Program-made: the position numbers and the translations under genes
In this document: positions 1-9,363 of the stretch, piece by piece
How positions within the stretch are numbered: the stretch's first letter is position 1
How the letters are laid out: every line of letters starts with the position of its first letter
Notes under the pieces: generated by a model
The model's database searches: none
What the model was told of the DNA's origin: nothing
Seen by the model: only the letters and a program-made list of their open reading frames with translations
Assembly (NCBI RefSeq): GCF_020544405.1
Contig: NZ_CP065410.1
Location: forward strand, 3,224,001-3,288,000
DNA: 64,000 bases
Direction: 5' to 3'
Origin: Pseudomonas sp. IAC-BECa141
GTDB taxonomy: Bacteria > Pseudomonadota > Gammaproteobacteria > Pseudomonadales > Pseudomonadaceae

Positions 1-2
1 TG

Positions 3-1319
3 GCCGGCCAGACCTGCGAGACTGTAAAACTGGCCTTGCGCGAACAAGTCACCCGACGCCCGTTTGTGCGCTCGACCAATCTGGTATGGGACGACAATCT
101 CTATTGCAGTTCGCTGTTTGGCGACTTCAAGGAAGTCGTCAATCCGGGCGACTACACCCAGGGCAAGTTGTGGCTCATGAACGGCAACCCGGTCACGCCC
201 GATACTGCGTTGCTGGTATATCGTCTGAGCGAAGGGCGCGCAGGCGCACTGACCACGCTGGACGGCTATCACCTGAGCAACATCCTGCGTCTGATCGGCC
301 GGCACACATTGTTGTTACTGCAAGTCGGCAACAACTGGCTCTCGGCCGACGGCAAAGTGCATCAAGGCGCACTGCCCGCGTTGCCGGTGGCGCAAAGTAC
401 CTTGCACTCGCCGCACTATGCATTCTCGGTCACCGCCGCGTTTCCGGAAGGCGAAACCTGGCGCTACATGAAAGATGAATACCCGCCGCTGTTCAGCCTG
501 CTGATGTTCTTCGGTGCGGTATCGGCAGCGATCGGCTACATCTTGCAGAAGCGCTCCACATCGCCCAGCCATGAAATGCTGCGAGCTCTGGAGGCGGGAG
601 AGTTTATTCCCTACTTTCAGCCGGTGGTGCATGGCGACAGTAAACAGTGGTCGGGCACGGAAGTGCTGATGCGCTGGAACCATCCCAAGGAGGGGCTGGT
701 ACGTCCGGACCTGTTCATCCCGTTTGCCGAACACTCCGGGCTTATCGTGCCAATGACCCGCGCCTTGATGCAGCAGACCGCTGTCCTGTTGGGGCCGCTT
801 TCGTCGACCTTTACCGCGCCGTTCCACATTGGCATAAACATCACCGCCAGCCACTGCCAGGATCTGGAGCTGGTTGAGGATTGCCGTGAATTTTTGTCAG
901 CTTTCCAGCCGGGCAGCATCAGCCTGGTCCTGGAGCTGACAGAACGCGAGCTGATCGAGCCGTCCGAGATCACCCACCAGCTGTTCGAGCAACTGCGTGC
1001 GATGGGTGTAAAGATCGCGATTGATGACTTTGGCACCGGTCATTCAAGCCTTGGCTACTTGAGAACGTTCAATGTCGACTTCCTCAAGATCGACCAGACA
1101 TTTGTCGCGATGATCGATAAAGATGCCCTCTCCCGGCACATTCTGGACAGCATCATCGAGCTTTCCACCAAACTGGATCTGGGCATCGTGGCCGAAGGTG
1201 TAGAGACACAAGCCCAGTGTGATTATCTGGCCGCCCACCATGTCAACTTTCTGCAGGGCTACCTGTTCGGCAAACCGATGCCGGCTGCAGACTTCATCGA
1301 TGCATTAACTCATCATTAA
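3..1319 (+). CDS. EAL-domain cyclic-di-GMP phosphodiesterase with CSS-motif sensor (5' end outside window)
   Basis: The frame is open to the window edge, so the true start lies upstream. The visible N-terminal part carries a CYS-SER-SER (YCSS) motif of the periplasmic CSS-motif domain, followed by a transmembrane segment (around LFSLLMFFGAVSAAIGYIL) and a full C-terminal EAL domain. The EAL hallmarks are present: the ETEVLMRW-like segment (here GTEVLMRWNHP), NITASHC, LELTERE, IDDFGTGHSSL, FLKIDQTF and VAEGVETQ, so the domain should hydrolyse c-di-GMP in the cytoplasm. In this family the CSS domain is a redox/disulfide-controlled sensor. No GGDEF domain is visible. No operon partner is seen downstream. 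Confidence 0.93.
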   Translation, partial: AGQTCETVKLALREQVTRRPFVRSTNLVWDDNLYCSSLFGDFKEVVNPGDYTQGKLWLMNGNPVTPDTALLVYRLSEGRAGALTTLDGYHLSNILRLIGRHTLLLLQVGNNWLSADGKVHQGALPALPVAQSTLHSPHYAFSVTAAFPEGETWRYMKDEYPPLFSLLMFFGAVSAAIGYILQKRSTSPSHEMLRALEAGEFIPYFQPVVHGDSKQWSGTEVLMRWNHPKEGLVRPDLFIPFAEHSGLIVPMTRALMQQTAVLLGPLSSTFTAPFHIGINITASHCQDLELVEDCREFLSAFQPGSISLVLELTERELIEPSEITHQLFEQLRAMGVKIAIDDFGTGHSSLGYLRTFNVDFLKIDQTFVAMIDKDALSRHILDSIIELSTKLDLGIVAEGVETQAQCDYLAAHHVNFLQGYLFGKPMPAADFIDALTHH

Positions 1320-1553
1320 CTTGGCAGCATAAATCCTGACTCGCCGACAGCTCGCACCAAATTGATACAAAACAGCGTTGTTGTTACATGAAGAAAAAGT
1401 CAGGATTTACTCTTGCCGCATTAACTACTACAATTTTTCTTACCTGTTGCAAGATTGGCAGGTGAGCCATTATCACCGAGTCGCTTCAAGGCTCTTGGCT
1501 TATAGCTTTGTTTGCGGTTGGTTTCAGCCAAACACACTATTGGAGTAAAGATA

Positions 1554-1919
1554 TTGTCCAGACTCGCTGAATTTCGTGCAGCTGAAAAAGCCCTTCAGGA
1601 ACAGCTCAAGCAGCTTGAATCGCTGAAGAACGATGCCGGGCTCAAGAAAGAAATCGAATTCGAAGAAAAGCTCCAGGGGCTGATGAAAACCTACGGCAAA
1701 GGCCTGAAAGACATCATCGCCATTCTCGATCCGAACCCGGCGAAATCCGGTCTGCAATCGACCGCCGCACCTAAAACCCGCCGCGCTCGCGTGGTCAAGG
1801 TCTATCAGAACCCGCACACCGGCGAGCTGATCGAGACCAAGGGCGGCAACCACCGCGGCCTGAAGGCCTGGAAGGAACAATACGGTGCAGCCACCGTTGA
1901 TTCCTGGTTGCGCAGTTAA
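1554..1919 (+). CDS. mvaU: MvaT/MvaU-family H-NS-like xenogeneic silencer
   Basis: A 121-residue nucleoid protein with an N-terminal coiled-coil dimerisation region (SRLAEFRAAEKALQEQ onward), a central IIAILDPNP segment and a C-terminal DNA-binding domain with NPHTGELIETKGGNH, typical of the family that binds AT-rich acquired DNA in Pseudomonas. I chose the TTG at 1554, not the upstream TTG at 1512, because the protein then begins with the family start SRLAEFRAAEK and a GGAG ribosome site lies 9 nt upstream. The SRLAEFRAAEKALQ start is closer to P. aeruginosa MvaU than to MvaT, whose N-terminus differs; in P. fluorescens the equivalent paralogue is often called MvaV. It could silence the AT-richer cassettes at 46-57 kb. 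Confidence 0.93.
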   Translation: MSRLAEFRAAEKALQEQLKQLESLKNDAGLKKEIEFEEKLQGLMKTYGKGLKDIIAILDPNPAKSGLQSTAAPKTRRARVVKVYQNPHTGELIETKGGNHRGLKAWKEQYGAATVDSWLRS

Positions 1920-1934
1920 TCCCTCGCAAACATG

Positions 1935-1963
1935 AAAGCCCTGCATATGCAGGGCTTTTTTTT
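1935..1963 (+). terminator. Rho-independent terminator of mvaU
   Basis: A perfect stem AAAGCCCTGC/GCAGGGCTTT with a tiny ATAT loop, followed by a run of eight T, 15 bp after the mvaU stop codon. Confidence 0.9.
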
Positions 1964-2125
1964 GGACAATATTTAACAAATACAACGACTTTTCTGGCAG
2001 AAAAGTTAAGTCTCAAACCCGTTCCGCACTGAAACTATGCTTCCGAATGTTGCCTCATTTCCCGGCAATAACTTTATGCTTAATCAGTTCGGGTATCTAA
2101 CATCACGCTGACCACGAACAGGCGA

Positions 2126-2644
2126 TTAGAATTTCAAGCTGTTTCGTGCCGCCACTATGTCATCGCCGCTGGCCTTATAAACCTCTGCCTGCCCGGCATA
2201 CGAAAGTACGTAAGCCTTATTCGCCTCCACCGCTGCAACCAATGTTTGCGACAGCACGTGACGGCCGTTTTCAGTCACGGTACAAGTGGTCTCAAGTGCC
2301 GCAAGCGAGCCCAGCGTAGTCGCGTGAACCTTGTTGCAGACACTCTGATAACCGCTCTGGAAAAAGTCTTTCTGCACCGACTTGCGTATCTCCAGCAACA
2401 CGCCCTGCAAGTTGACCTGATGACCACTTTCCACACGGGTCATCGTCAACTCCATCACCATCACCTGATTGCCATCGGCGTCAGTCTTCACCCCGCGCTG
2501 ACGGGAGACGTCCGGGGATGTTTCAGGCAACGCCTCGACTTCCCAGCCGGCGGGCCAGGTGATGCTCGGCGCCTCGGCAAAGGCCGGTAGCGCCAGCAGG
2601 GAAAAACCCAGGAAAACGAACAGCGATTTGAACGGTCGGATCAT
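2126..2644 (-). CDS. Small exported protein, DUF4946-like
   Basis: A 172-residue protein starting MIRPFKSL, with a signal peptide whose likely cleavage follows ALPAFA. The mature part starts at PSITWPAGWEVE and contains a cysteine pair (VCNKV...ETTCTV) that could form a disulfide. It resembles the small secreted DUF4946 proteins of Pseudomonas; their function is not known to me. An in-frame ATG four codons upstream (2656) exists, but the internal one begins directly at the signal peptide. It stands alone, transcribed away from gloA. Confidence 0.72.
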   Translation of the reverse strand: MIRPFKSLFVFLGFSLLALPAFAEAPSITWPAGWEVEALPETSPDVSRQRGVKTDADGNQVMVMELTMTRVESGHQVNLQGVLLEIRKSVQKDFFQSGYQSVCNKVHATTLGSLAALETTCTVTENGRHVLSQTLVAAVEANKAYVLSYAGQAEVYKASGDDIVAARNSLKF

Positions 2645-2786
2645 TACCAGAGGCACTCGCGGATTGAGTCGTAAAGTCTGAGCCCCGCCCGCTCGCAGGG
2701 CAAGCCCACGCTTTCGGTTTGGCGATGCTGCCAGGCATGCGTATCATTGCGCCCATTCACTCGCCCCAATTTGTTACGGAGGGCCC

Positions 2787-3308
2787 ATGAGCCTGCAAGA
2801 ACTGAACACCTTCCCTGGCGTCACCGTCACCCCAGACAGCGCAACCCGCAACTTCGTGTTCAACCACACCATGCTGCGCGTCAAAGACATCACCAAATCG
2901 CTGGATTTCTACACCCGCGTACTGGGTTTCTCGCTGGTAGAAAAGCGTGACTTCCCGGAAGCGGAATTCAGCCTGTACTTCCTCGCCCTCGTCGACAAAT
3001 CGCAGATCCCGGCCGACGCCGCTGCGCGCACTGAGTGGATGAAGTCGATTCCCGGCATTCTTGAGCTGACCCACAACCACGGCACCGAGAACGACGCCGA
3101 CTTCGCCTACCACAATGGCAACACCGACCCGCGCGGTTTCGGCCACATCTGCATTTCGGTACCGGATATCGTTGCCGCTTGCGCACGCTTTGAAGAGCTG
3201 GGCTGCGATTTCCAGAAGCGCCTGACCGATGGCCGCATGAAGAGCCTGGCGTTCATCAAGGATCCGGATGGTTATTGGGTCGAAATCATCCAGCCAGCGC
3301 CGCTGTAA
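2787..3308 (+). CDS. gloA: Lactoylglutathione lyase (glyoxalase I)
   Basis: A 173-residue single-domain glyoxalase I that isomerises the methylglyoxal-glutathione hemithioacetal to S-lactoylglutathione. The four metal ligands are recognisable: His in NHTMLRVKD, Glu in LELTHNHG, His in FGHICISV and Glu in YWVEIIQP. The segment with [12 protein letters not shown] matches the long Pseudomonas GloA type, usually Zn-independent/Ni-activated or Zn class depending on loop length; I cannot decide which. A GGAGGG ribosome site lies just before the ATG and a strong terminator follows. Monocistronic. Confidence 0.96.
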   Translation: MSLQELNTFPGVTVTPDSATRNFVFNHTMLRVKDITKSLDFYTRVLGFSLVEKRDFPEAEFSLYFLALVDKSQIPADAAARTEWMKSIPGILELTHNHGTENDADFAYHNGNTDPRGFGHICISVPDIVAACARFEELGCDFQKRLTDGRMKSLAFIKDPDGYWVEIIQPAPL

Positions 3309-3342
3309 AGCTGAGTCTGGGTAGAAAGCACCCCGCAAAGAA

Positions 3343-3377
3343 AAAACCCCATCATCACTGATGGGGTTTTTCTTTTT
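3343..3377 (+). terminator. Bidirectional terminator between gloA and ahpF
   Basis: Stem AAAACCCCATC/GATGGGGTTTT with a six-base loop, A-rich on the left and T-rich on the right, so it can serve both convergent genes gloA (+) and ahpF (-). Confidence 0.88.
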
Positions 3378-3389
3378 CAGGCCCGGGAT

Positions 3390-4952
3390 TTATGCCGGAG
3401 CCGAAGTGCGGATCAGGTGATCGAAAGCGCTAAGCGAAGCCTTGGCGCCCTCGCCCACCGCAATCACGATCTGCTTGTACGGCACGGTGGTTACGTCACC
3501 GGCGGCAAAGATGCCGGGGATCGAGGTTTCACCGCGGTTGTCGACGATGATCTCGCCGCGCGGCGACAACTCGATGGTGCCCTTGAGCCAATCAGTGTTG
3601 GGCAGCAGACCAATCTGCACGAAAATCCCTTCCAGTTCGACGGTGTGCAGCTCTTCGGTATTGCGATCCTTGTAGCGCAGGCCGTTGACCTTCTGGCCAT
3701 CGCCGGTGACCTCGGTGGTCAGCGCACTGGTGATCACGGTGACGTTAGGCAGGCTGTGCAGCTTGCGTTGCAATACGGCGTCGGCGCGCAACTGAACGTC
3801 GAACTCCAGCAAAGTTACGTGTGACACGATACCGGCCAGATCGATCGCTGCCTCAACACCGGAGTTACCGCCGCCAATCACCGCCACACGCTTGCCTTTG
3901 AACAGCGGGCCGTCGCAATGCGGGCAATACGCTACACCCTTGTTGCGGTATTCCTGCTCGCCCGGCACGTTCATTTCGCGCCACCGCGCGCCGGTCGCCA
4001 GAATCACGCTCTTGGCCTTAAGGGTCGCGCCACTGGCGAAGCGGACTTCATGCAGCTCGCCATTCTTGCCCGGGATCAACTTGTCGGCGCGTTGCAGGTT
4101 CATGATGTCGACGTCGTACTGCTTGACGTGTTCTTCCAGCGCGGTCGCCAGTTTCGGGCCTTCGGTTTCCTGAACGGAAATGAAGTTTTCGATGGCCATG
4201 GTGTCCAGTACCTGACCGCCGAAGCGCTCGGCTGCAACACCGGTGCGAATACCTTTACGTGCGGCATAAATCGCCGCCGAAGCGCCGGCCGGCCCACCGC
4301 CGACCACCAGCACATCAAAGGCTTGCTTGGCGCTGATTTTCTCGGCCTGACGCTCGATGGCGCCGGTGTCGAGTTTGGCGAGGATTTCTTCCAGGCCCAT
4401 ACGGCCCTGGCCGAAGTTTTCGCCGTTCAGGTAAATGCTTGGTACAGCCATGATCTTGCGATCGTTGACTTCGTCCTGGAACAGCGCGCCGTCGATGGCG
4501 ACGTGGCGGATGTTCGGGTTCAGCACGGCCATCAGGTTCAGCGCCTGAACGACATCCGGGCAGTTCTGGCAGGACAGCGAGAAGTAAGTCTCGAAGTTGA
4601 ACTCACCCTTGAGCGAGCGGATCTGTTCGATCACTTCGACACTGGCCTTCGAAGGGTGTCCGCCGACTTGCAGCAGGGCCAGCACCAGCGAAGTGAATTC
4701 ATGGCCCATCGGTATGCCGGCGAAACGCAGGCTGATGTCGGCACCGGGGCGATTGATCGAGAAGGACGGTTTGCGTGCATCGTCACCGCTGTCGATCAAG
4801 GTAATCTGATGCGAAAGACTGGCAACGTCTTTCAGCAGGTCAAGCATTTCACGGGATTTCGCACCGTCGTCGAGTGAGGCAACGATCTCGATCGGCTGGG
4901 TGACCCGTTCCAGGTACGATTTCAACTGGGCTTTAAGATTGGCGTCCAACAT
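3390..4952 (-). CDS. ahpF: Alkyl hydroperoxide reductase subunit F
   Basis: A 520-residue flavoprotein that passes electrons from NADH to AhpC. The N-terminal double thioredoxin-fold domain holds SCQNCPD (near residue 129). It is followed by a thioredoxin-reductase-like part with the FAD motif [12 protein letters not shown], the redox pair YCPHCDGP (near 345) and the NAD(P)H motif [12 protein letters not shown]. The length equals typical AhpF. It lies downstream of ahpC on the same strand but behind a terminator and 130 bp of spacer, so it may be expressed partly separately. Confidence 0.97.
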   Translation of the reverse strand: MLDANLKAQLKSYLERVTQPIEIVASLDDGAKSREMLDLLKDVASLSHQITLIDSGDDARKPSFSINRPGADISLRFAGIPMGHEFTSLVLALLQVGGHPSKASVEVIEQIRSLKGEFNFETYFSLSCQNCPDVVQALNLMAVLNPNIRHVAIDGALFQDEVNDRKIMAVPSIYLNGENFGQGRMGLEEILAKLDTGAIERQAEKISAKQAFDVLVVGGGPAGASAAIYAARKGIRTGVAAERFGGQVLDTMAIENFISVQETEGPKLATALEEHVKQYDVDIMNLQRADKLIPGKNGELHEVRFASGATLKAKSVILATGARWREMNVPGEQEYRNKGVAYCPHCDGPLFKGKRVAVIGGGNSGVEAAIDLAGIVSHVTLLEFDVQLRADAVLQRKLHSLPNVTVITSALTTEVTGDGQKVNGLRYKDRNTEELHTVELEGIFVQIGLLPNTDWLKGTIELSPRGEIIVDNRGETSIPGIFAAGDVTTVPYKQIVIAVGEGAKASLSAFDHLIRTSAPA

Positions 4953-4983
4953 ACGGGCGATCTCCTGACTTTATTTGAGGCGA

Positions 4984-5017
4984 AAAAAAGCCCGAGCGAA
5001 TCTCGCCCGGGCTTTTC
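4984..5017 (-). terminator. Terminator downstream of ahpC
   Basis: Hairpin with AAAAGCCCG paired to CGGGCTTTT and an inner GCGA/TCGC, giving a T-run on the minus strand. It lies between ahpC and ahpF and may attenuate transcription into ahpF. Confidence 0.82.
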
Positions 5018-5082
5018 TATTGGGCGGTGCAGCTTACTTGAGTAGGTGCGGAGTTCCGCCCTGTATTGCGTGTGTCACAGAC

Positions 5083-5646
5083 TTAGATCTTGCCGACCAG
5101 GTCCAGGGACGGAGCCAGAGTGGCCTCGCCTTCTTTCCACTTGGCAGGGCAAACTTCGCCTGGGTGAGCAGCAACGTACTGAGCAGCCTTGATTTTGCGC
5201 AGCAGCTCGGAAGCGTCGCGGCCAACGCCGCCATCGTTCAGTTCAACGATTTTGATTTGGCCTTCAGGGTTGATCACGAAGGTGCCACGATCCGCCAGAC
5301 CAGCTTCTTCGATCAGCACGTCGAAGTTGCGGGAAATGACATGGGTCGGGTCGCCGATCATGGTGTATTCGATTTTGCCGATAGCTGGCGAAGTGTTGTG
5401 CCAGGCAGCGTGGGCAAAGTGGGTGTCGGTCGAAACGCTGTAGATCTCTACGCCCAGTTTCTGGAAGGCGGCGTAGTTGTCAGCCAGGTCTTCGAGTTCG
5501 GTTGGGCAAACGAAAGTGAAGTCGGCCGGGTAGAAGAACACTACGGACCATTTGCCTTTCAGGTCAGCGTCCGAGACTTGTACGAAGTCGCCGTTTTTGA
5601 ACGCGGTAGCTTTGAACGGTTTTACTTGGCTGTTGATGATAGGCAT
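5083..5646 (-). CDS. ahpC: Alkyl hydroperoxide reductase subunit C (2-Cys peroxiredoxin)
   Basis: A 187-residue AhpC that reduces H2O2 and organic peroxides. The peroxidatic Cys is in DFTFVCPTE (near residue 47) and the resolving Cys in GEVCPAKW (near 166). The start MPIINSQVK at 5646 matches the family start exactly; the open frame extends further upstream but that part is non-coding. AhpF, its reductase, lies directly downstream. I saw no convincing OxyR site in the 137 bp upstream. Confidence 0.97.
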   Translation of the reverse strand: MPIINSQVKPFKATAFKNGDFVQVSDADLKGKWSVVFFYPADFTFVCPTELEDLADNYAAFQKLGVEIYSVSTDTHFAHAAWHNTSPAIGKIEYTMIGDPTHVISRNFDVLIEEAGLADRGTFVINPEGQIKIVELNDGGVGRDASELLRKIKAAQYVAAHPGEVCPAKWKEGEATLAPSLDLVGKI

Positions 5647-5782
5647 TGATGACTCTCCGTCAGGGTTGTGAATTCGATGGGTGAATCCTACCCAGTCACT
5701 CGACGGATGGCTCATTGGCAAACCTGATGCTGCTGATTTGTTTTCGCTATTAGCAGAGGATATTAATAGAAGAAAACGATAT

Positions 5783-6721
5783 CTACGGCGACAGCGGCTT
5801 ATCCGTAATCCGGGCCATCCCGTGAAAAGGGCTCGCTTCAACATAGCGCATGGCGGACTTCATATCCTTCCAGCCGACGTAACTCATCAGTGACTTGAGA
5901 TCCCAGCCGCTTTGATGGGCCCACGTTGCAAAACCTCGTCGCAGAGAGTGACTCGTGTAGCGCTCAGCGGAAATTCCGGCGCGCTCCAGAGCCTGACGCA
6001 GCAACGGAATCACACTGTTGGCGTGCAAGCCCTCCTCACTCAGATTTCCCCACCGGTCCACGGCGCGAAACACCGGGCCGCGTACAAGCGCAGCCTCGGT
6101 GATCCATTCGATATATGCCTGCACAGGGCACAACTTCAACAGCGCCGGGGCCTGATAGGTTTGCCCGATGTTTTCCCGATCACCCTTGCTGCGCGGCAGG
6201 TACAAAGTGATGCCGCTGCCAGCGTGCGCCTGCACATGCTCGATCTGCATCCGACACAGCTCATCGCTGCGAAAGCCGCGCCAGAAGCCCAGCAGGATCA
6301 ATGCCCTATCGCGGCAAGCCCGTAGCAGCACTGGTCGATCCTGTTTTTCCCGCGCCTCCCTCATTTCCTGCTCAAGCCAGGCGACAGTCTGTTCCAGATC
6401 TCGCAATTGCAACGGCTCGGCCTGCTTCTCCTGGGCGGGATGCAGGGCACGAATGCCCTTGAATACTTTGCGCACCACCGGGGACTTGGTCGGATCAGCG
6501 AAGCCCTGACTGTTGTGCCACTGCGCCAGCGCCGACAGACGCAACTTGAGCGTATTGACCGACAGCACGCCAGCATGTGCCACCAGATACCGGGCGATGC
6601 TGTCCGCTGTCGCTGGCAGAAACCCGCCCCACACGGACTCGAAATGCTCGATGGCCGCGCGATAACTGCGGCGGGTGTTGTCACGGGTAGCGGCTTGCAG
6701 GTAGCGATCGATATCGCTCAT
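5783..6721 (-). CDS. Tyrosine site-specific recombinase
   Basis: A 312-residue XerC/D-like recombinase. The N-terminal SAM-like core-binding domain is at about residues 1-85 and the catalytic domain follows, with the box-I Arg in [19 protein letters not shown] (HxxR), the Trp in [10 protein letters not shown] replacing the second His, and the Tyr nucleophile in MRYVEAS. All catalytic positions look intact. The start MSDIDRYLQ at 6721 is preferred; the longer frame adds 20 residues without family character. It is divergent from a KfrA-like gene with a palindrome between them. The integrase sits among core genes with no phage neighbours, so a domesticated role is possible. Confidence 0.88.
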   Translation of the reverse strand: MSDIDRYLQAATRDNTRRSYRAAIEHFESVWGGFLPATADSIARYLVAHAGVLSVNTLKLRLSALAQWHNSQGFADPTKSPVVRKVFKGIRALHPAQEKQAEPLQLRDLEQTVAWLEQEMREAREKQDRPVLLRACRDRALILLGFWRGFRSDELCRMQIEHVQAHAGSGITLYLPRSKGDRENIGQTYQAPALLKLCPVQAYIEWITEAALVRGPVFRAVDRWGNLSEEGLHANSVIPLLRQALERAGISAERYTSHSLRRGFATWAHQSGWDLKSLMSYVGWKDMKSAMRYVEASPFHGMARITDKPLSP

Positions 6722-6841
6722 GGGCTGATTTTCTCGTTGCGTACTGAAGGTTTGATCGGAAATCGATTTTATGGGTTTCACATGGGGTAATACCAGTATA
6801 TCCCGTCCGTTTATCGGTGCTTATTTCACTTTAATTTCAAC

Positions 6842-6875
6842 GTGGTACACTGTGTGCTTTAGTGGCATGTACCAC
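6842..6875. promoter_or_regulatory. Inverted repeat, probable operator for the KfrA-like protein
   Basis: Perfect 8-bp arms GTGGTACA (6842-6849) and TGTACCAC (6868-6875) separated by 18 bp, 24 bp before the KfrA-like start codon and in the divergent gap with the recombinase. KfrA proteins of plasmids bind repeats at their own promoter; an autoregulatory role here is inference. Confidence 0.55.
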
Positions 6876-6898
6876 AGTACGAAATGGTAGGAGCAGAT

Positions 6899-7903
6899 AT
6901 GGCCCGTGGCGGCGTCAATAAAGCAGTAGTCCAGATCGCGCGCGCAGCGATTCTCGCCCGTGGCGAACACCCCAGCATCGACGCAGTACGCATCGAGCTG
7001 GGCAATACGGGTTCCAAAACCACAATTCATCGCTACCTGAAGGAACTGGATGACGGCAGCGAACCGGCCGATCCGTCGGCAGAACCTGTCGATGACGAAC
7101 TCCTCGCCCTCGTCACACGCCTCGCCCAGCGCCTGAAAGAACAGGCGCAGGAGCCGATTGATCAGGCACGCGAGCAGTACGAGCATCAGCGTCAGGCACT
7201 GGAAAACGAGCTGAATCAGCTTCGTCAGGATCATGCGCAGCTGGAGAAGAAGCACGACATTCAGACTGCCGCGCTGGCAAAGGAATCCGAAGCCCTGAGC
7301 GATACCCGCTCGATGCTGCAGACCGAGCAGACCCGCAACGCCGGACTGAATCAGGCGCTGGCCGATTTTGAATTGCGCTTGCAGGACAAGGACGAGCAGA
7401 TCCGCTCGCTGGAAGAGAAGCACCTGCACGCCCGCGATGCGCTTGAACACTACCGCAACGCCATCAAGGAGCAGCGTGAGCAGGAGCAAAGCCGTCACGA
7501 GACGCAGGTGCAGCAGTTGCAGATGGAGTTGCGCCAGGCGCAGCAAAGCGCCCTCGTACGTCAGGACGAAATCACCCAGCTGCACCGCGACAACGAACGC
7601 CTGCTGACCGAAAATCGCGGCACCGTGCGCGAACTGAGCCTGTTGCAGGATCAGCTCAAGCACAGTAATCAGCGTCAGGATCAATTGCTGGAGCAAGCGT
7701 CCCGCGTCGACAGTGAACGCACCCTCCTCCAGGAACGTCTGCGCGTGGCCCTGCTGGAAAGTCAGACGCTCAAGCAGAACGTCGACGAGCAGTCGCAGCT
7801 CAATCAGTCATTGGAAAAAGAATTAACCAAGGCGCAAGACAGCCTGCGCCTGGCTACTACCGCTGAGGCAGCGCCAGACGCAGCCCAACCGAAAAAGATT
7901 TAA
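6899..7903 (+). CDS. KfrA-like DNA-binding coiled-coil protein
   Basis: A 334-residue protein with an N-terminal helical DNA-binding domain ([18 protein letters not shown], then [15 protein letters not shown], about residues 1-50). The remainder is almost all coiled coil, rich in Gln, Glu, Arg and Leu heptads. This is the plan of plasmid KfrA proteins, which combine DNA binding with a long alpha-helical tail and are linked to partition or nucleoid-type structures. The ATG at 6899 has TAGGAG five bases upstream; the 6884 start adds MVGAD only. The stop overlaps the gor stop by 4 bp, convergent. Its chromosomal role is unknown. Confidence 0.82.
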   Translation: MARGGVNKAVVQIARAAILARGEHPSIDAVRIELGNTGSKTTIHRYLKELDDGSEPADPSAEPVDDELLALVTRLAQRLKEQAQEPIDQAREQYEHQRQALENELNQLRQDHAQLEKKHDIQTAALAKESEALSDTRSMLQTEQTRNAGLNQALADFELRLQDKDEQIRSLEEKHLHARDALEHYRNAIKEQREQEQSRHETQVQQLQMELRQAQQSALVRQDEITQLHRDNERLLTENRGTVRELSLLQDQLKHSNQRQDQLLEQASRVDSERTLLQERLRVALLESQTLKQNVDEQSQLNQSLEKELTKAQDSLRLATTAEAAPDAAQPKKI

Positions 7904-9258
7904 GCGCCGACCGGCGTACGCATTGTGACAAACTCTTCGGCCGCCGTCGGATGCACTCCGATGGTGTCGTCGAAGTCACGCTTGGTTGCGCCAGCCTTCA
8001 AAGCGATTGCCAGCCCCTGCACGATCTCGCCAGCATCCGGGCCGACCATGTGACAGCCCAACACCTTGTCAGACTTGCCATCGACCACCAGCTTCATCAG
8101 CGTGCGCTCCTGGCAGTCCGTCAGGGTCAGCTTCATCGGCCGGAAGCGGCTTTCGTAGATCACCACGTCGTGACCCGCCTCCCGCGCCTCCTCTTCAGTC
8201 AGACCGACGGTGCCGATGTTCGGCAGACTGAACACTGCCGTCGGGATCATCTTGTAATCCACCGGACGGTATTGCTCAGGCTTGAACAGACGCCGCGCCA
8301 CTGCCATGCCCTCAGCCAGCGCCACCGGCGTCAACTGAACACGACCGATGACATCGCCCAGCGCCAGGATTGAAGGCTCGGTGGTTTGAAACTGCTCATC
8401 GACCTTAATGAAGCCTTTGTCGTCGAGCTGCACATCGGTATTTTCCAGCCCCAGGTTGTCCAGCATCGGACGTCGGCCGGTTGCATAGAACACACAATCG
8501 GCTTCCAGCACGCGACCATCCTTGAGGGTTGCTTTCAGGCTGCCATCTGATTGCTTGTCGATACGGGCAATGTCGGCATTGAATTGCAGATCCAGGCCAC
8601 GCTTGGTGAGTTCTTCCTTCAAGTGCTTACGAACCGAACCGTCGAAACCGCGCAGGAACAGATCTCCGCGATACAGCAACGTCGTATTGGCGCCCAGACC
8701 ATGGAAGATTCCGGCGAATTCGACGGCGATGTAACCGCCACCGACGACCAGTACACGCTTGGGCAGCTCTTTGAGGAAGAACGCCTGGTTCGAGCTGATC
8801 GCATGCTCATGCCCCGGAATCTCGGGGATCTGCGGCCAGCCACCGGTGGCGATCAGAATATTCTTCGCGGTGTAGCGCTCGCCGTTGACCTCGACTTCGT
8901 GCGGGCCAACGATTTTCGCGTGAGCCTCATGCAGGGTCACGCCGCTGTTGACCAGCAGATTGCGATAAATGCCGTTCAGGCGATTGATTTCGCGATCCTT
9001 GTTGGCAATCAGCGTGGCCCAGTCAAAATCCGCCTCGCCCAGTTGCCAGCCGAAACCAGAGGACTGTTCGAAGTCTTCGGCAAAGTGGGCGCCGTACACC
9101 AACAGTTTTTTCGGTACGCAACCAACATTGACGCAGGTACCGCCCAGATAACGGCTCTCGGCCACCGCTACTTTTGCGCCGAAACCTGCCGCAAAACGCG
9201 CAGCGCGCACACCGCCGGAACCGGCGCCAATCACATAAAGGTCAAAATCGTAGGCCAT
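7900..9258 (-). CDS. gor: Glutathione-disulfide reductase
   Basis: A 452-residue FAD/NADPH oxidoreductase that regenerates reduced glutathione in the cytoplasm. Visible are the N-terminal FAD motif [15 protein letters not shown], the redox-active disulfide [13 protein letters not shown], the NADPH-binding [13 protein letters not shown], the second FAD motif ILALGDVIG and the C-terminal HPTAAEE with the catalytic His-Glu pair. Length and motifs are canonical. It is transcribed convergently to the KfrA-like gene. Functionally it complements gloA and ahpCF in the same stretch. Confidence 0.97.
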   Translation of the reverse strand: MAYDFDLYVIGAGSGGVRAARFAAGFGAKVAVAESRYLGGTCVNVGCVPKKLLVYGAHFAEDFEQSSGFGWQLGEADFDWATLIANKDREINRLNGIYRNLLVNSGVTLHEAHAKIVGPHEVEVNGERYTAKNILIATGGWPQIPEIPGHEHAISSNQAFFLKELPKRVLVVGGGYIAVEFAGIFHGLGANTTLLYRGDLFLRGFDGSVRKHLKEELTKRGLDLQFNADIARIDKQSDGSLKATLKDGRVLEADCVFYATGRRPMLDNLGLENTDVQLDDKGFIKVDEQFQTTEPSILALGDVIGRVQLTPVALAEGMAVARRLFKPEQYRPVDYKMIPTAVFSLPNIGTVGLTEEEAREAGHDVVIYESRFRPMKLTLTDCQERTLMKLVVDGKSDKVLGCHMVGPDAGEIVQGLAIALKAGATKRDFDDTIGVHPTAAEEFVTMRTPVGA

Positions 9259-9363
9259 TTCTATCTCCTCGGCAGGCGATCAGCATACCCGCAGATGCTT
9301 ATTGAGCAAGTCTCTACTGCAAGGGGACGGGCAATACCGGGAGGTTCTACCGTTAGCATTTGA

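Noticed and set aside
3918..4877. A 319-codon frame antisense to ahpF
   Set aside because: Shadow of the real, fully conserved ahpF frame.
5700..5782. Possible OxyR-type site before ahpC (CTAT and ATAG half sites around 5748-5772)
   Set aside because: Only one quarter-site matches well and the spacing between CTAT and ATAG does not fit the ATAG-N7-CTAT pattern.
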